Shown here piece after piece: positions 24,501 through 32,924 of a DNA stretch of 38,642 nt. The stretch spans positions 1 through 38,642 of the forward strand of contig JAEWIE010000031.1 of assembly GCA_023387375.1 (NCBI GenBank). The letters are read 5' to 3'. A model generated the notes under the pieces. That model ran no database searches. It was not told where the DNA came from and saw only the letters and a list, made by a program, of their open reading frames with translations. This DNA comes from Bacteroidota bacterium (GTDB lineage Bacteria; Bacteroidota; Bacteroidia; Flavobacteriales; Weeksellaceae). A program made the translations under genes and the position numbers. Each line of letters opens with the position of its first letter. Position 1 is the first letter of the stretch.

Positions 24501-25550
24501 TTAAAGGATAAGCATCGCGTCTCCGTAGGAGTAGAATTTGTATTTTTCTTTAATCGCTTCTTCGTACGCTCTCATGATGAAATCTTTGTTGGCAAAGGCT
24601 GCAATCATCATAAGGAGTGTAGATTTCGGCGTGTGGAAATTTGTAATCATGGCATTGGCCACACCAAATTCATGCGGAGGATAGATAAACTTGTTTGTCC
24701 ATCCGTGGTAAGGTCCAATTTTACGGTTGGAAGAAACAGAAGTTTCCAGAGCTCTCATGGTCGTAGTTCCTACGGCGCAAACTCTTCTTCCTTCTTCTAC
24801 CGCTTTGTTAATAATGTCGGCATTCTTCTGGTCAATGATCGCTTCTTCACTTTCCATTTTGTGCTTAGATAAGTCTTCTACCTCAATTGGGTTAAAGGTT
24901 CCAAGTCCAATATGAAGGGTGATTTCTGCAAAGTCGATTCCTTTGATCTCGAGTCTCTTCATTAGGTGTTTAGAGAAATGAAGTCCTGCAGTGGGAGCCG
25001 CTACTGCACCTTCGACTTTTGCATAAATCGTTTGGTAACGTTCTGCATCTTCTTTCTCTACATCCCTTTTGATGTATTTTGGAAGTGGAGTTTCTCCAAG
25101 TTCTTTTAGTTTGCTTCTAAATTCTTCGTAGCTACCATCGTAAAGGAAACGTAGTGTACGCCCTCTTGAAGTGGTGTTGTCGATTACTTCGGCTACTAAA
25201 CCTTCGTCTTCCGTGAAGAATAGTTTGTTTCCGATACGAATCTTACGAGCGGGATCCACTAGTACATCCCATACTCTTGTTTCTTTGTCAAGTTCTCTTA
25301 ATAAGAAAACTTCAATTTTTGCTCCTGTTTTTTCTTTGTTCCCATAGAGCCTTGCTGGGAATACTTTGGTATTGTTGAAGATGAAAAGGTCTTTTTCATC
25401 GAAGTAGTCAATCACATCTTTGAAAAGCTTGTGTTCAATGGTTTCCGTTTTGCGGTCTAAAACCATCAGTCTAGCCTCGTCTCTGTGTTCGCTTGGGTGT
25501 TCAGCCAATAGTTCTTCTGGCAAGTCAAAATTAAAGTGGGATGTTTTCAT
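24501..25550 (-). CDS. queA: S-adenosylmethionine:tRNA ribosyltransferase-isomerase
   Basis: 349 residues. It transfers and isomerises the ribosyl part of SAM onto preQ1-modified tRNA, the penultimate step of queuosine synthesis. Characteristic blocks are the N-terminal FDLPEELLAEHPSEHRDEARLMVLDR, FIFNNTKVFPARLYG, YQTIYAKVEGAVAAPTAGLHFS, ITLHIGLGTFNPIEVEDLSKHKMESE, VGTTTMRALE and ITNFHTPKSTLLMMIAAFA. Length is normal. Monocistronic by its own promoter and terminator; no other queuosine gene lies in the window. Confidence 0.97.
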   Translation of the reverse strand: MKTSHFNFDLPEELLAEHPSEHRDEARLMVLDRKTETIEHKLFKDVIDYFDEKDLFIFNNTKVFPARLYGNKEKTGAKIEVFLLRELDKETRVWDVLVDPARKIRIGNKLFFTEDEGLVAEVIDNTTSRGRTLRFLYDGSYEEFRSKLKELGETPLPKYIKRDVEKEDAERYQTIYAKVEGAVAAPTAGLHFSKHLMKRLEIKGIDFAEITLHIGLGTFNPIEVEDLSKHKMESEEAIIDQKNADIINKAVEEGRRVCAVGTTTMRALETSVSSNRKIGPYHGWTNKFIYPPHEFGVANAMITNFHTPKSTLLMMIAAFANKDFIMRAYEEAIKEKYKFYSYGDAMLIL

Positions 25551-25580
25551 TTTTTAAATTACGGTTTAAAAATTAGAGGG

Positions 25581-25611
25581 CAAAGATACGCTATTTAATA
25601 GGCAAAGTCAA
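25581..25611 (-). promoter_or_regulatory. Promoter of queA
   Basis: On the minus strand TTG (within TTGAC, 25611-25609), a 20-nt spacer and a perfect TATCTTTG (25588-25581). The ATG is 30 nt downstream of the -7 box. Confidence 0.65.
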
Positions 25612-25641
25612 GTAAACAGTAAGCCTACACTATAGGAAACA

Positions 25642-25675
25642 CAAAACCTTTCAGAAGTACGCCTGAAAGGTTTTG
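25642..25675 (-). terminator. Terminator of the S9 peptidase gene
   Basis: CAAAACCTTTCAG and CTGAAAGGTTTTG are perfect 13-bp complements with an eight-base loop, 22 nt past the stop at 25698. The T run is inside the stem, so efficiency is uncertain. Confidence 0.75.
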
Positions 25676-25697
25676 AAATATAAGTTTATGTACTTAT

Positions 25698-27701
25698 TTA
25701 AAGCGTCTCTTTAAGCCACTCAAAAAACTCTCTTTGCCATACGAGACCGTTGTGAGGATTTAAAACCCAGTGGTTCTCATTTGGGAAGTAAAGGAATTTA
25801 GATTTGAGTCCTTTTAACTGAGCGGCTTGGAAAGCTTCTTGCCCCTGCTCATAAGGAACGCGGTAATCAATACCTCCCTGAATGATCATAATGGGTTTAT
25901 TCCATTTTTGAACGTGGTTCATGGGATTAAAGTCAGTGTAAGCTCTAGGTTTAGGGGATTCAGAAGGTTTTCCGATGTCCCAGTTGGCGAACCAAAGTTC
26001 TTCGGTGGTTAAATACCACGAATTCATATCAAAAAGTCCATCATGCGCAATAAAGGTTTTGAATCTGTTTTCATGAATTCCTGCAAGCATAAAGACGCTG
26101 TACCCACCGTAACTTGCACCTACAGCTCCCATTCTTTCGCTGTCCACATAAGGAAGATCAAGCGCGTAATCGGTGGCTGCAAGGTAGTCTTGCATTACCT
26201 GGCCTCCCCAATCTCTTGAAATCGCTTCGTTCCACTCGGTTCCCCATCCTGGCATTCCACGACGGTTAGGAGCCACCACGATGTATCCGTTAGCCGCGAT
26301 AAGTCCTAAGTTCCATCTTGTACTAAAAAACTGAGTCAACGCAGACTGAGGACCTCCTTGACAGTAAAGAAGTGTTGGGTATTTTTTGTTCGGATCAAAA
26401 TCCGGCGGATACACCATCCATACACCCATTTCTTTGCCGTCTGTGGTTTTCACCATTTTTAGCTCCGTTTTAGCAGGCTTTAATTTAGCATAGGTCTCGG
26501 CATTCACAGAAGTTACTTGATCGAATTTTCCATTTTTGAGGTTCACTAGATAAAGATCTGCACTATGGTTCATATCGGCTCTTGAAACCAGTAGCTGGTC
26601 TTTGGATTGAAGGAAAATTTCATTGACGTCAAAATCCCCAGTGGTAAGCTGCTTCACAGAGGCTTTATCCTTCCCTTCTACTCCCACGGAAAATAGCTGT
26701 TTTGTGGCTTTAAATGCGGCTGTGAAATAAAGGTTTTTTGAATCTTTTGACCAAAAGACATCTCCACTTACGCTCTCATCCCATGACTCCGTAAGATTTA
26801 TCTTTTCGCCTGTCTTAAGGTTTAATACGACAAGGTCATTCTTATCGGCTTCATATCCATCCCGTTTCATGGACTGCCAGCTTAAGTACTGTCCGTTTGG
26901 AGAGAATTTAGGATTCACGTCATACCCCATCATCCCCGCCGTAAGGTTCGTTGTGGTTTTGCTTTCTAAATCGTAGGAATAAAGATCCGTATTGGTCGAT
27001 TGAGCATACTCTTTTCCACTTAAGGCTTTAGTCACGTAAAGAAGTTTTGAGGAATCTGGACTCCAAACAAAATCTTCAGCTCCACCAAAAGGACGCTGTG
27101 GAGAATCCCATGGTTTTCCTTCTAAAAGATCAATGGCTTTCTCTTTCTTGTCTGAAACATTTACAACAAACACATGGTTGTATTTTCCTTCATTAAAGTA
27201 ATCCCAGTGTCTGTGGTTTAAGTCTGAGTAAATATGCGCCGTGGATTTAGGCGTGTCTTTGTATTTGTCTTTTCCAAGGATGGTTTCTACTTTAACTTCT
27301 TTGCTAAAGGCTACTTTTTTGCCGTCTGGAGAAATTCTAACATTCTCCGCATCGCCAAGATGGAAAAACTCTGTCCAGGTTTTTCCAGAGTCTTTGGAGA
27401 TGTAAAGGATTTTTCCTTCCTGCGCATAAAGACCATTTTTGTCCCATTGCACTAAGGATTTTTTTCCTAAATCCAGCTGCGATGCTTTCTTGTTTCCTAC
27501 AGAAAGTAGGTAGTTTTTGCTACTTGACTTTTCGGATTTAAGATCCGTTTGGCTAAGTTTATAGATAAGGGTTGCTTGGTCGGGCGAAACCGCCGAAACA
27601 CCTAGTCGGTTAAGAGTCCAGAGAATCTCTGGAGTCATTACATTCTGTGCATTCATTAAGAAAGGGGCCGCAAGGGCCATAACAGTATGTTTTAATTTCA
27701 T
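25698..27701 (-). CDS. Secreted S9 family prolyl-oligopeptidase-type peptidase
   Basis: 667 residues. Signal peptide MKLKHTVMALAAPFLMNAQ, then a beta-propeller of about 380 residues with repeating S/D-PDG/N-KxxxF/W and TDLYSYDLESK-type units, then an alpha/beta hydrolase domain. The triad is Ser530 (GASYGG), Asp612 (GGIDYRVP) and His644 (ENHWVL). The family cleaves dipeptides or oligopeptides; the aminoacyl/acylpeptide preference is not readable. It is predicted periplasmic. The start lies 11 nt after the PH-domain gene stop, and it is the last gene of the cls-holin-PH-peptidase run. Confidence 0.95.
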   Translation of the reverse strand: MKLKHTVMALAAPFLMNAQNVMTPEILWTLNRLGVSAVSPDQATLIYKLSQTDLKSEKSSSKNYLLSVGNKKASQLDLGKKSLVQWDKNGLYAQEGKILYISKDSGKTWTEFFHLGDAENVRISPDGKKVAFSKEVKVETILGKDKYKDTPKSTAHIYSDLNHRHWDYFNEGKYNHVFVVNVSDKKEKAIDLLEGKPWDSPQRPFGGAEDFVWSPDSSKLLYVTKALSGKEYAQSTNTDLYSYDLESKTTTNLTAGMMGYDVNPKFSPNGQYLSWQSMKRDGYEADKNDLVVLNLKTGEKINLTESWDESVSGDVFWSKDSKNLYFTAAFKATKQLFSVGVEGKDKASVKQLTTGDFDVNEIFLQSKDQLLVSRADMNHSADLYLVNLKNGKFDQVTSVNAETYAKLKPAKTELKMVKTTDGKEMGVWMVYPPDFDPNKKYPTLLYCQGGPQSALTQFFSTRWNLGLIAANGYIVVAPNRRGMPGWGTEWNEAISRDWGGQVMQDYLAATDYALDLPYVDSERMGAVGASYGGYSVFMLAGIHENRFKTFIAHDGLFDMNSWYLTTEELWFANWDIGKPSESPKPRAYTDFNPMNHVQKWNKPIMIIQGGIDYRVPYEQGQEAFQAAQLKGLKSKFLYFPNENHWVLNPHNGLVWQREFFEWLKETL

Positions 27702-27712
27702 ACAGTTTTTTA

Positions 27713-28195
27713 TTAAGGGTTAATATATTTTTCTAAATCACTTACTACGGCAAGTGGATCTTTGGGACTGACGACATAGACTTTTCCAGCTTTGGTTGTA
27801 ATGCGAAGGGTCTTTTGTCGATTCATTACGTACCACACTTCCCCTTTGTTGAAATAACCAAAATAGCCTAGGAGTCCGCCTACACCAAAGAGTCGTAAAT
27901 AGAGTCCTTTGTATGGTTTAGCCTCTATAGACTCAATTTCTCTAAAAGGAATATCAATAGCGTGGAGCTTGGTGTGAATTTCAAAATGACTCTCCGATCT
28001 ACCAAGTGAGGGAATTAGAAGCCAAACGATCGTAAGGGCAAAAAGTAAAATGAGTCCAAGGAACATGCCTGATCTTCTTGCTTCTGGATTTGGGCTGTAA
28101 GCCCAAAAACCGAGCGCCACAAGAATAGCTAAAATGAAAACACCTGACGTTATTTTTGCAAAGAGATCAGGACTTGCATTTTCGTACGATTTCAT
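27713..28195 (-). CDS. Membrane protein with bacterial PH-like domain
   Basis: 160 residues: two N-terminal helices (ITSGVFILAILVALGFWAY and GMFLGLILLFALTIVWLLI), then a PH-like region with IDIPFREIESIEAKPYKGLYLRLFGVGGLLGYFGYF, NRQKTLRITTKAGKVYVVSPKDPLAVVSDL. The aromatic GxxG-YFGYF segment is typical of the Bacteroidota bacterial PH family. Function unknown. Spaced 18 nt from the holin-like gene and 11 nt from the peptidase gene, so cotranscription is likely. Confidence 0.82.
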   Translation of the reverse strand: MKSYENASPDLFAKITSGVFILAILVALGFWAYSPNPEARRSGMFLGLILLFALTIVWLLIPSLGRSESHFEIHTKLHAIDIPFREIESIEAKPYKGLYLRLFGVGGLLGYFGYFNKGEVWYVMNRQKTLRITTKAGKVYVVSPKDPLAVVSDLEKYINP

Positions 28196-28213
28196 TGGAC
28201 TTTATTAAAAGGA

Positions 28214-28555
28214 TTAGTCTTTGTTTACCGCTCCACCAATGACAGAGGTAATGATTGAGAGTAAAATACTAAAGATAAATGCCCATCCAAAGCCATCGAT
28301 CGTCATTCCGTCCACAAAGTAATCGACAATCATAATGACTAGAGCGTTAATAACAAGCGCAAAAAGCCCTAGAGTAAGAACTGTGAGTGGAAAGCCTAAA
28401 ATTTGCATGATGGGCTTAAAAATCAGATTCACAATCCCTAAAACGATGGCAAAGATAATTGCAGTTCCAAAACCTTCAATATGAACTCCGCTGAGAATCA
28501 TTTGCAGTACATAAGCTGAAACAGCTGTAATTAAAAGTCTTATTAGTAAATTCAT
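28214..28555 (-). CDS. Phage-holin-4-superfamily membrane protein
   Basis: 113 residues with four predicted helices and the family's conserved pattern: VHIEGFGTAIIFAIVLGIVNLIFKPIMQILGFPLTVLTLGLFALVINALVIMIVDYFVDGMTIDGFGWAFIFSILLSI is one continuous hydrophobic block interrupted by short turns. Despite the family name there is no phage context; chromosomal members are widespread and of unknown role. The 78-bp gap to cls leaves its promoter unclear. Confidence 0.88.
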   Translation of the reverse strand: MNLLIRLLITAVSAYVLQMILSGVHIEGFGTAIIFAIVLGIVNLIFKPIMQILGFPLTVLTLGLFALVINALVIMIVDYFVDGMTIDGFGWAFIFSILLSIITSVIGGAVNKD

Positions 28556-28633
28556 AGGATAATTTTTATCAAATCTACTACTTTATTTCTTTTTATGCAA
28601 TGCAGAAAGTCTCATCTAGGGGCGCAAAAGAGC

Positions 28634-30091
28634 CTAAAGCAAAGGAGAAATCAGACGCATAGTACTCTCCAAAAGCTCAATCGGTTTTCCTCTTCTAAGC
28701 CATCTCTCTTTCTCGAGTAGTTCGGAATCCAATAAATCGTTTTCAAAATCATTTCTTAGTTCTTCTGCTGTTTCGTGGTCATAGACCACAGCATTGACTT
28801 CAAAATTTAAATCAAAACTCCGAATGTCCATATTGGCCGTTCCTACAATGGCTAAGAAACTATCCACCACCATAGTTTTGGCATGCACAAAGCCTTTTTT
28901 GTATAGGTATATTTCCACTCCTGCATTAAGTAATTGCGCGTAATAAGAACGGGAAGCGAGCTTCACAATTTTTGAATCTGATTTTCTCGGTACAAGAAGT
29001 TTAATCTTGATTCCACTGTGTGAGGCAATAATCAGCGCATTCAAAAGGCTTTCATCAGGAATGAAATACGGACTAGTAATTAAAATCTCCTTTTGGGCCA
29101 AATTGATGGCTTGCAAAATCGAAAACAAAATGGTTGGCGTAGGTGAATCCGGACCGCTTGAGGCAATCTGAACCACTTTGTTTTCATTGGACTCCTGCGT
29201 TTCTGGCGCAGGAAAAAATTCATTCGTCGGTTCTAAAGACTGTTTTGCACAAAAATTCCAGTCGCATAGAAATAGAAATTGAAGATAAAACACCCCGGGT
29301 CCTACAATTTTAAGATGCGTATCTCGCCAATATAGATTCTCAGGCGAATCCCCTTGGTTGATATAATTATCGCTGATGTTAATTCCTCCCACAAACCCAA
29401 TTTTCCCGTCTACTAAAATAATTTTTCGGTGGTTACGATAATTGATTCGATTGGCAAAGGCAATAAAATATATTTTCAAAAATGGATGCACTTCTACTCC
29501 CCCTTCACTAAGTCTTTTCATAAGTCTTTTGCATCCTCGTCCACTTCCAAAATCATCGTAAATCACACGAACGCGAACTCCTTCTTTCGCTTTTTGAAGT
29601 AGAATGTCTCCTATTTCATTTCCGATTTCATCGTCATTGTATATGTAGTACTCTATGTGGATATGCTCTTTTGCGCTCTTTAAGGCCTTAATTACTTCTG
29701 GAAACTTCTCTTCTCCATTTCTAAGAATTTTGACCTCATTTCCAGAGGTTAAGGGACTTAGAAGATCGTGCATGAGCATATAAGAAAGCTCTCTTGTTTG
29801 TGACAGGCTCTTATCTCTACCTAAATAAGTTTCTTTTGAATATTCAAAGAGTTTGGTTCGAAGATCTAACGCGAGTTTTTCATCCTTGAAGAGCTTCTTT
29901 TTGTACATATGGCGATGGCGGTAATTAATACCAAACAGGAAATAAAACCCCATTCCAATTACAGGTACAAAGATGGTAAACAAAACATAAGCAAGTGACT
30001 TTGTTGCATTCCTTGTATCAAGGATAATTCGAAAGCAGACGAGTACCACGAGGATTCCGTAAAGGATTTCAAGAATTACAAGTAGAGTCAT
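28634..30091 (-). CDS. cls: Cardiolipin synthase
   Basis: 485 residues. Phospholipase-D superfamily enzyme that condenses phosphatidylglycerol to cardiolipin at the inner membrane. Two N-terminal helices (LVILEILYGILVVLVCFRIIL and SLAYVLFTIFVPVIGMGFYFLFG) precede two HKD motifs: His221, Lys223, Asp228 in NHRKIILVD, and His403, Lys405, Asp410 in HAKTMVVD, followed by GTANMDIRSF. The length and N-terminus match the ClsA type. It is the first gene of a minus-strand run that continues into the holin-like, PH and S9 peptidase genes. Confidence 0.96.
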   Translation of the reverse strand: MTLLVILEILYGILVVLVCFRIILDTRNATKSLAYVLFTIFVPVIGMGFYFLFGINYRHRHMYKKKLFKDEKLALDLRTKLFEYSKETYLGRDKSLSQTRELSYMLMHDLLSPLTSGNEVKILRNGEEKFPEVIKALKSAKEHIHIEYYIYNDDEIGNEIGDILLQKAKEGVRVRVIYDDFGSGRGCKRLMKRLSEGGVEVHPFLKIYFIAFANRINYRNHRKIILVDGKIGFVGGINISDNYINQGDSPENLYWRDTHLKIVGPGVFYLQFLFLCDWNFCAKQSLEPTNEFFPAPETQESNENKVVQIASSGPDSPTPTILFSILQAINLAQKEILITSPYFIPDESLLNALIIASHSGIKIKLLVPRKSDSKIVKLASRSYYAQLLNAGVEIYLYKKGFVHAKTMVVDSFLAIVGTANMDIRSFDLNFEVNAVVYDHETAEELRNDFENDLLDSELLEKERWLRRGKPIELLESTMRLISPLL

Positions 30092-30291
30092 TTGAGTTTA
30101 GTTTCAGGGATAAGAAAAACAGGTAAAGACTAGGTAAATCTACAAAAATTCTAGGGACAGTTTCTATATTCAATTGCAAGAACACTATGGAGCCATTTTT
30201 GTACTCTCTGCCTTAAATCACTTTAATTTAATAATGGATTTTCCATGAGTACCCTCATTGAGCGTCTACAAATCAAACTAAACATATTCTT

Positions 30292-30846
30292 ATGAAATCA
30301 ATTCTAAAAATAGCTCTCATACTTGTCCTATGTTTTACTTTAACTTCCTGTTTGGTAAACACTGCGGTCGGAGTCGTGAAAACAGCAGCCAAGGTTGGAT
30401 ATAAAGTGGTGAAAGGCACCGTAAACGGTGTGGGCTGGGCCGTGAAAAAAGCACAAGGAAAAATTGATGAAGATCGATTAGAGGGCAAATGGAAAATTGT
30501 AGGCGTATACAATGGAAGCTATGACACATTTGCAAAAGATGAGAACCCTGCAAATCAGTATGAGAGCTCGTGCGCAGGTAGTGAGGATATAATTGAATTT
30601 AAGACCAAAAGAAGTAAGTTCAAACCTTTTCACTGCGCCACGACGGATGAAGAGTGGATTTCTTACAAATATAAGTACGGAAAAAACCCGCAATCAAGTG
30701 AGAAAGAAAACTACGTTGAGTACAACTCACGAAACTATATTTCAGTCATTGATGTAACTAATAAGACCATGGTTCTGGAAGGTACACTTCAATTAAACGG
30801 ATCCTTCACAGGTACGCAATTAATCATGCTTGAAAAAACCAGGTAA
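30292..30846 (+). CDS. Lipoprotein of unknown function with an amphipathic N-terminal stretch
   Basis: 184 residues. The signal ends in a lipobox (LTSC, Cys20). It is followed by about 37 residues rich in Val, Gly, Ala and Lys (from NTAVGVVKTAAKVG to KKAQGKI) that could form an amphipathic, membrane-lying helix. Then comes a small beta domain beginning LEGKWKIVGVYNG and ending TMVLEGTLQLNGSFTGTQLIMLEKTR, which looks lipocalin-like; this is a tentative fold guess. Two cysteines in the domain (in SSCAG and HCAT) may form a disulfide. A stand-alone gene. Confidence 0.75.
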   Translation: MKSILKIALILVLCFTLTSCLVNTAVGVVKTAAKVGYKVVKGTVNGVGWAVKKAQGKIDEDRLEGKWKIVGVYNGSYDTFAKDENPANQYESSCAGSEDIIEFKTKRSKFKPFHCATTDEEWISYKYKYGKNPQSSEKENYVEYNSRNYISVIDVTNKTMVLEGTLQLNGSFTGTQLIMLEKTR

Positions 30847-30855
30847 GAACTTAGG

Positions 30856-30875
30856 TTTGAGTATACATACTCAAA
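30856..30875. repeat. Perfect palindrome after the lipoprotein gene
   Basis: TTTGAGTAT and ATACTCAAA are perfect nine-base arms around two bases. There is no T run on either side, so it is not a canonical terminator. It lies nine bases past the stop codon. Confidence 0.55.
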
Positions 30876-30880
30876 ATAAG

Positions 30881-30912
30881 AAACCCACCTGAACTTCTAG
30901 GGTTTGGTGGGT
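30881..30912 (-). terminator. Terminator of the PLP lyase gene
   Basis: On the minus strand ACCCACC and GGTGGGT pair across 16 nt, followed by a T-rich tract (TTCTTATTTTG). It lies 45 nt past the stop at 30957. Confidence 0.65.
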
Positions 30913-30956
30913 ATTGCTTATAAGTAGTAAACGAATCGTTTGAGTTCAGCTAATTA

Positions 30957-32162
30957 TTACGATAGTACACCGACCTGCTGCATACACCACTTCATTTTTT
31001 CATAAGTTCTTTGAATATCGTGATCTAGTCCAATCGACATACGAATAAGACCATCAGATAGTCCCATTTCTTTTCTTTCTATTTCTGGAATTTCAGAAGA
31101 AGTAGAGCTTCCAGAGCAAGAGAAAAGTGTTTTATAAAAACCAAGGCTAACTGCTAAATACCCTAAGTTTTCCTTTTGCATAAGTTCCATAAGTTCATTG
31201 GCTTTCTCTGTGGATTGAACATCCAAAGTTAAAAGTCCACCAAAGCCATACTGCGTATTCATCATGCTTTTGAAAAGTTCATGCTGCTTATGACTTTTAA
31301 GACCTGGATATTTCACCGTTAAACCCTCCTTTTCAAATCGCTCGGCTAAATAGAGCGCATTTTCGCTATGTTTTTTGATTCGGATGTGAAGAGTTCGTAG
31401 GTTCTTGAGTATACTCGCTGCTCTTAAGCTATCAAGCGTGGGTCCAAGCAGCATGCACGCTCCTGTGTTTACATCTTTCAAATCGTTTATAAATTCACTT
31501 GGCGCACAAACCACGCCCGCAACAGCGTCACTACTTCCATTGATGAACTTCGTCAAACTGTGAATAGTGATATCTGTCCCAAGTTTCTGGGGAGAAATCG
31601 AAAGCGGAGAAAACGTATTGTCGACCACAAGTTTTAAATTGTGCTTTTTTGCTAAATCGGCTAGTTTCTTAAGATCCGCCACTTCTAAAAGTGGGTTGCT
31701 GACGGTTTCACAAAAAAGGACTTTCGTATTTTCTGTGATGGCTGCTTCTACTCCATCCAAATCCGTAATATCCACAAAGGACGTATTTATATTATAGCTT
31801 GGAAGAAAATTCTTCATAAAGGCATAAGTCCCTCCATAAATAGTTCGACTCGATACGATGTGATCTCCTCCTTTGCATAGTTGAAGAAGGGTTGAAGTAA
31901 TAGCGCCCATTCCTGAGGCAGTCACATTCGCACTTTCAGTTCCTTCCATTTGGGCAAGAGCTTCACTTAAATACAGGTTGCTGGGCGTAGAATGTCGTGA
32001 ATACAAATAACAACCCTCCGTATTTCCTTCAAAAGTATCAAACATGGTCTTAGCCGAAAGAAATGTATAGGTAGAACTGTCTGAGATGGATGGGTTTACT
32101 CCACCGAATTCTCCAAAGTATTGTAAATCCTGAATTTTGTTTGCGGGTTCAAAGTTTTCCAT
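30957..32162 (-). CDS. Cys/Met-metabolism PLP enzyme, methionine gamma-lyase-like
   Basis: 401 residues from the ATG at 32160-32162 (MENFEPANKIQD). Fold-type I trans-sulfuration family. The catalytic lysine is Lys205 in HSLTKFINGSSD, Asp181 and Thr183 in VVDNTFSP hold the cofactor ring, and SGMGAI at 83-88 binds the phosphate. Position 109-111 reads YGG, whereas classical methionine gamma-lyases have YGC with a substrate-activating cysteine; cystathionine enzymes have YGG. Gamma-lyase on methionine or a related amino acid is therefore tentative. A longer frame reaches 32213, but the product above matches the family start. Divergent from an Lrp regulator. Confidence 0.9.
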   Translation of the reverse strand: MENFEPANKIQDLQYFGEFGGVNPSISDSSTYTFLSAKTMFDTFEGNTEGCYLYSRHSTPSNLYLSEALAQMEGTESANVTASGMGAITSTLLQLCKGGDHIVSSRTIYGGTYAFMKNFLPSYNINTSFVDITDLDGVEAAITENTKVLFCETVSNPLLEVADLKKLADLAKKHNLKLVVDNTFSPLSISPQKLGTDITIHSLTKFINGSSDAVAGVVCAPSEFINDLKDVNTGACMLLGPTLDSLRAASILKNLRTLHIRIKKHSENALYLAERFEKEGLTVKYPGLKSHKQHELFKSMMNTQYGFGGLLTLDVQSTEKANELMELMQKENLGYLAVSLGFYKTLFSCSGSSTSSEIPEIERKEMGLSDGLIRMSIGLDHDIQRTYEKMKWCMQQVGVLS

Positions 32163-32174
32163 AATATAAATTTT

Positions 32175-32202
32175 CAATTTTATAAAAGTGCAATTTGTGC
32201 AA
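32175..32202 (-). promoter_or_regulatory. Candidate promoter of the PLP lyase gene
   Basis: On the minus strand TTG (32202-32200), a 17-nt spacer and TAAAATTG (32182-32175, seven of eight to TAnnTTTG), 12 nt before the ATG at 32162. Overlaps the tandem repeat at 32188-32204. Confidence 0.45.
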
Positions 32203-32204
32203 TT
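32188..32204. repeat. Tandem GTGCAATT repeat, candidate regulator site
   Basis: GTGCAATT occurs twice with a period of nine bases (32188-32195 and 32197-32204), within the spacer and -33 region of the lyase promoter. An imperfect palindromic AT-rich block (32165-32184) adjoins it. Placed where an Lrp-type regulator could act. Confidence 0.5.
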
Positions 32205-32273
32205 AAATAACAACTGAATTTATTAATGATAGATTTTAAACCTATAAAATGAAAATAGAATAGAAAATAATTT

Positions 32274-32281
32274 TAAATTTG
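32274..32281 (+). promoter_or_regulatory. Candidate -7 element (TAAATTTG) for the lrp-like gene
   Basis: Perfect TAnnTTTG, 37 nt before the ATG at 32319. Confidence 0.5.
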
Positions 32282-32318
32282 TAGATAGACAAGAAGATAA
32301 CCGAAAATATTTCACACT

Positions 32319-32774
32319 ATGCTTGACGAAAAAGACAAAAAATTACTAATCATACTCCAGAATGACTCAAAGAAAACGACAAAACAACTTGCAAGTGAGC
32401 TTGATTTGTCTGTAACCGCTGTTTTTGAACGAATAAAGAAATTAGAAAAAAAACAGATCATCAAAAAGTATGTGGCACTTCTTGACGCCGAAAAAGTGCA
32501 AAAGAGTTTTATTGTAATTTGTCATGTGAAGCTTGTCCAACATAAGAAAGAGTATATCGGTCAATTTGAAAACGAGATCACCCAGTTTCCAGAAGTATTA
32601 GAATGTTTCCATGTTGCTGGAGATTATGATTACATTCTAAAGATTTGTGTACGCGATATTCAAGAGTACCGCGAGTTTATGGTAAGTAAGCTCACGAATT
32701 TACAGCATATTGCCAGCACACAAAGTTCCTTCACAATAAAAGAAGTAAAGAACTCTACTGTAATTCAGCCCTGA
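32319..32774 (+). CDS. Lrp/AsnC family transcriptional regulator
   Basis: 151 residues, standard length. An N-terminal winged helix-turn-helix (MLDEKDKKLLIILQNDSKKTTKQLASELDLSVTAVFERIKKLEKKQIIKKYVALLD) is followed by a RAM ligand-binding domain with VLECFHVAGDYDYILKICVRDIQEYREFM, where the GDYD turn binds effector amino acids in relatives. It is divergent from the methionine-gamma-lyase-like gene, an arrangement known for the mdeA/mdeR pair of Pseudomonas. It probably controls the lyase in response to its substrate, and may autoregulate; this is inference from position. Confidence 0.95.
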   Translation: MLDEKDKKLLIILQNDSKKTTKQLASELDLSVTAVFERIKKLEKKQIIKKYVALLDAEKVQKSFIVICHVKLVQHKKEYIGQFENEITQFPEVLECFHVAGDYDYILKICVRDIQEYREFMVSKLTNLQHIASTQSSFTIKEVKNSTVIQP

Positions 32775-32901
32775 AAAAACGTTGTAAAATCAGGTTTTAA
32801 ATCAGGACTAAATTCTTCAAAAGTGATCATGAAATTAACATAACAAAGTCCAAAAAAGAGCCTTTTATCACGCCAAATTAGACTCTTATTTTTGAAATAA
32901 A

Positions 32902-32909
32902 TACCTTTG
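32902..32909 (+). promoter_or_regulatory. Candidate -7 element (TACCTTTG) for the M49 peptidase gene
   Basis: Perfect TAnnTTTG, 15 nt before the ATG at 32925. It overlaps a TTG (32907) that would give a six-residue longer protein, so that start lies upstream of the transcript and is rejected. Confidence 0.6.
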
Positions 32910-32924
32910 TGTAAATCTAGAAGT

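Noticed and set aside
28214..28555. Phage relic suggested by the holin family name
   Set aside because: No phage genes nearby; chromosomal members of this family are common.
30184..30256. Inverted repeat GTACTC/GAGTAC before the lipoprotein gene
   Set aside because: Only six bases with a gap of more than 40; expected by chance.
32163..32213. Longer PLP lyase starting at 32213
   Set aside because: The extension runs through the AT-rich promoter and repeat region and is not family-like.
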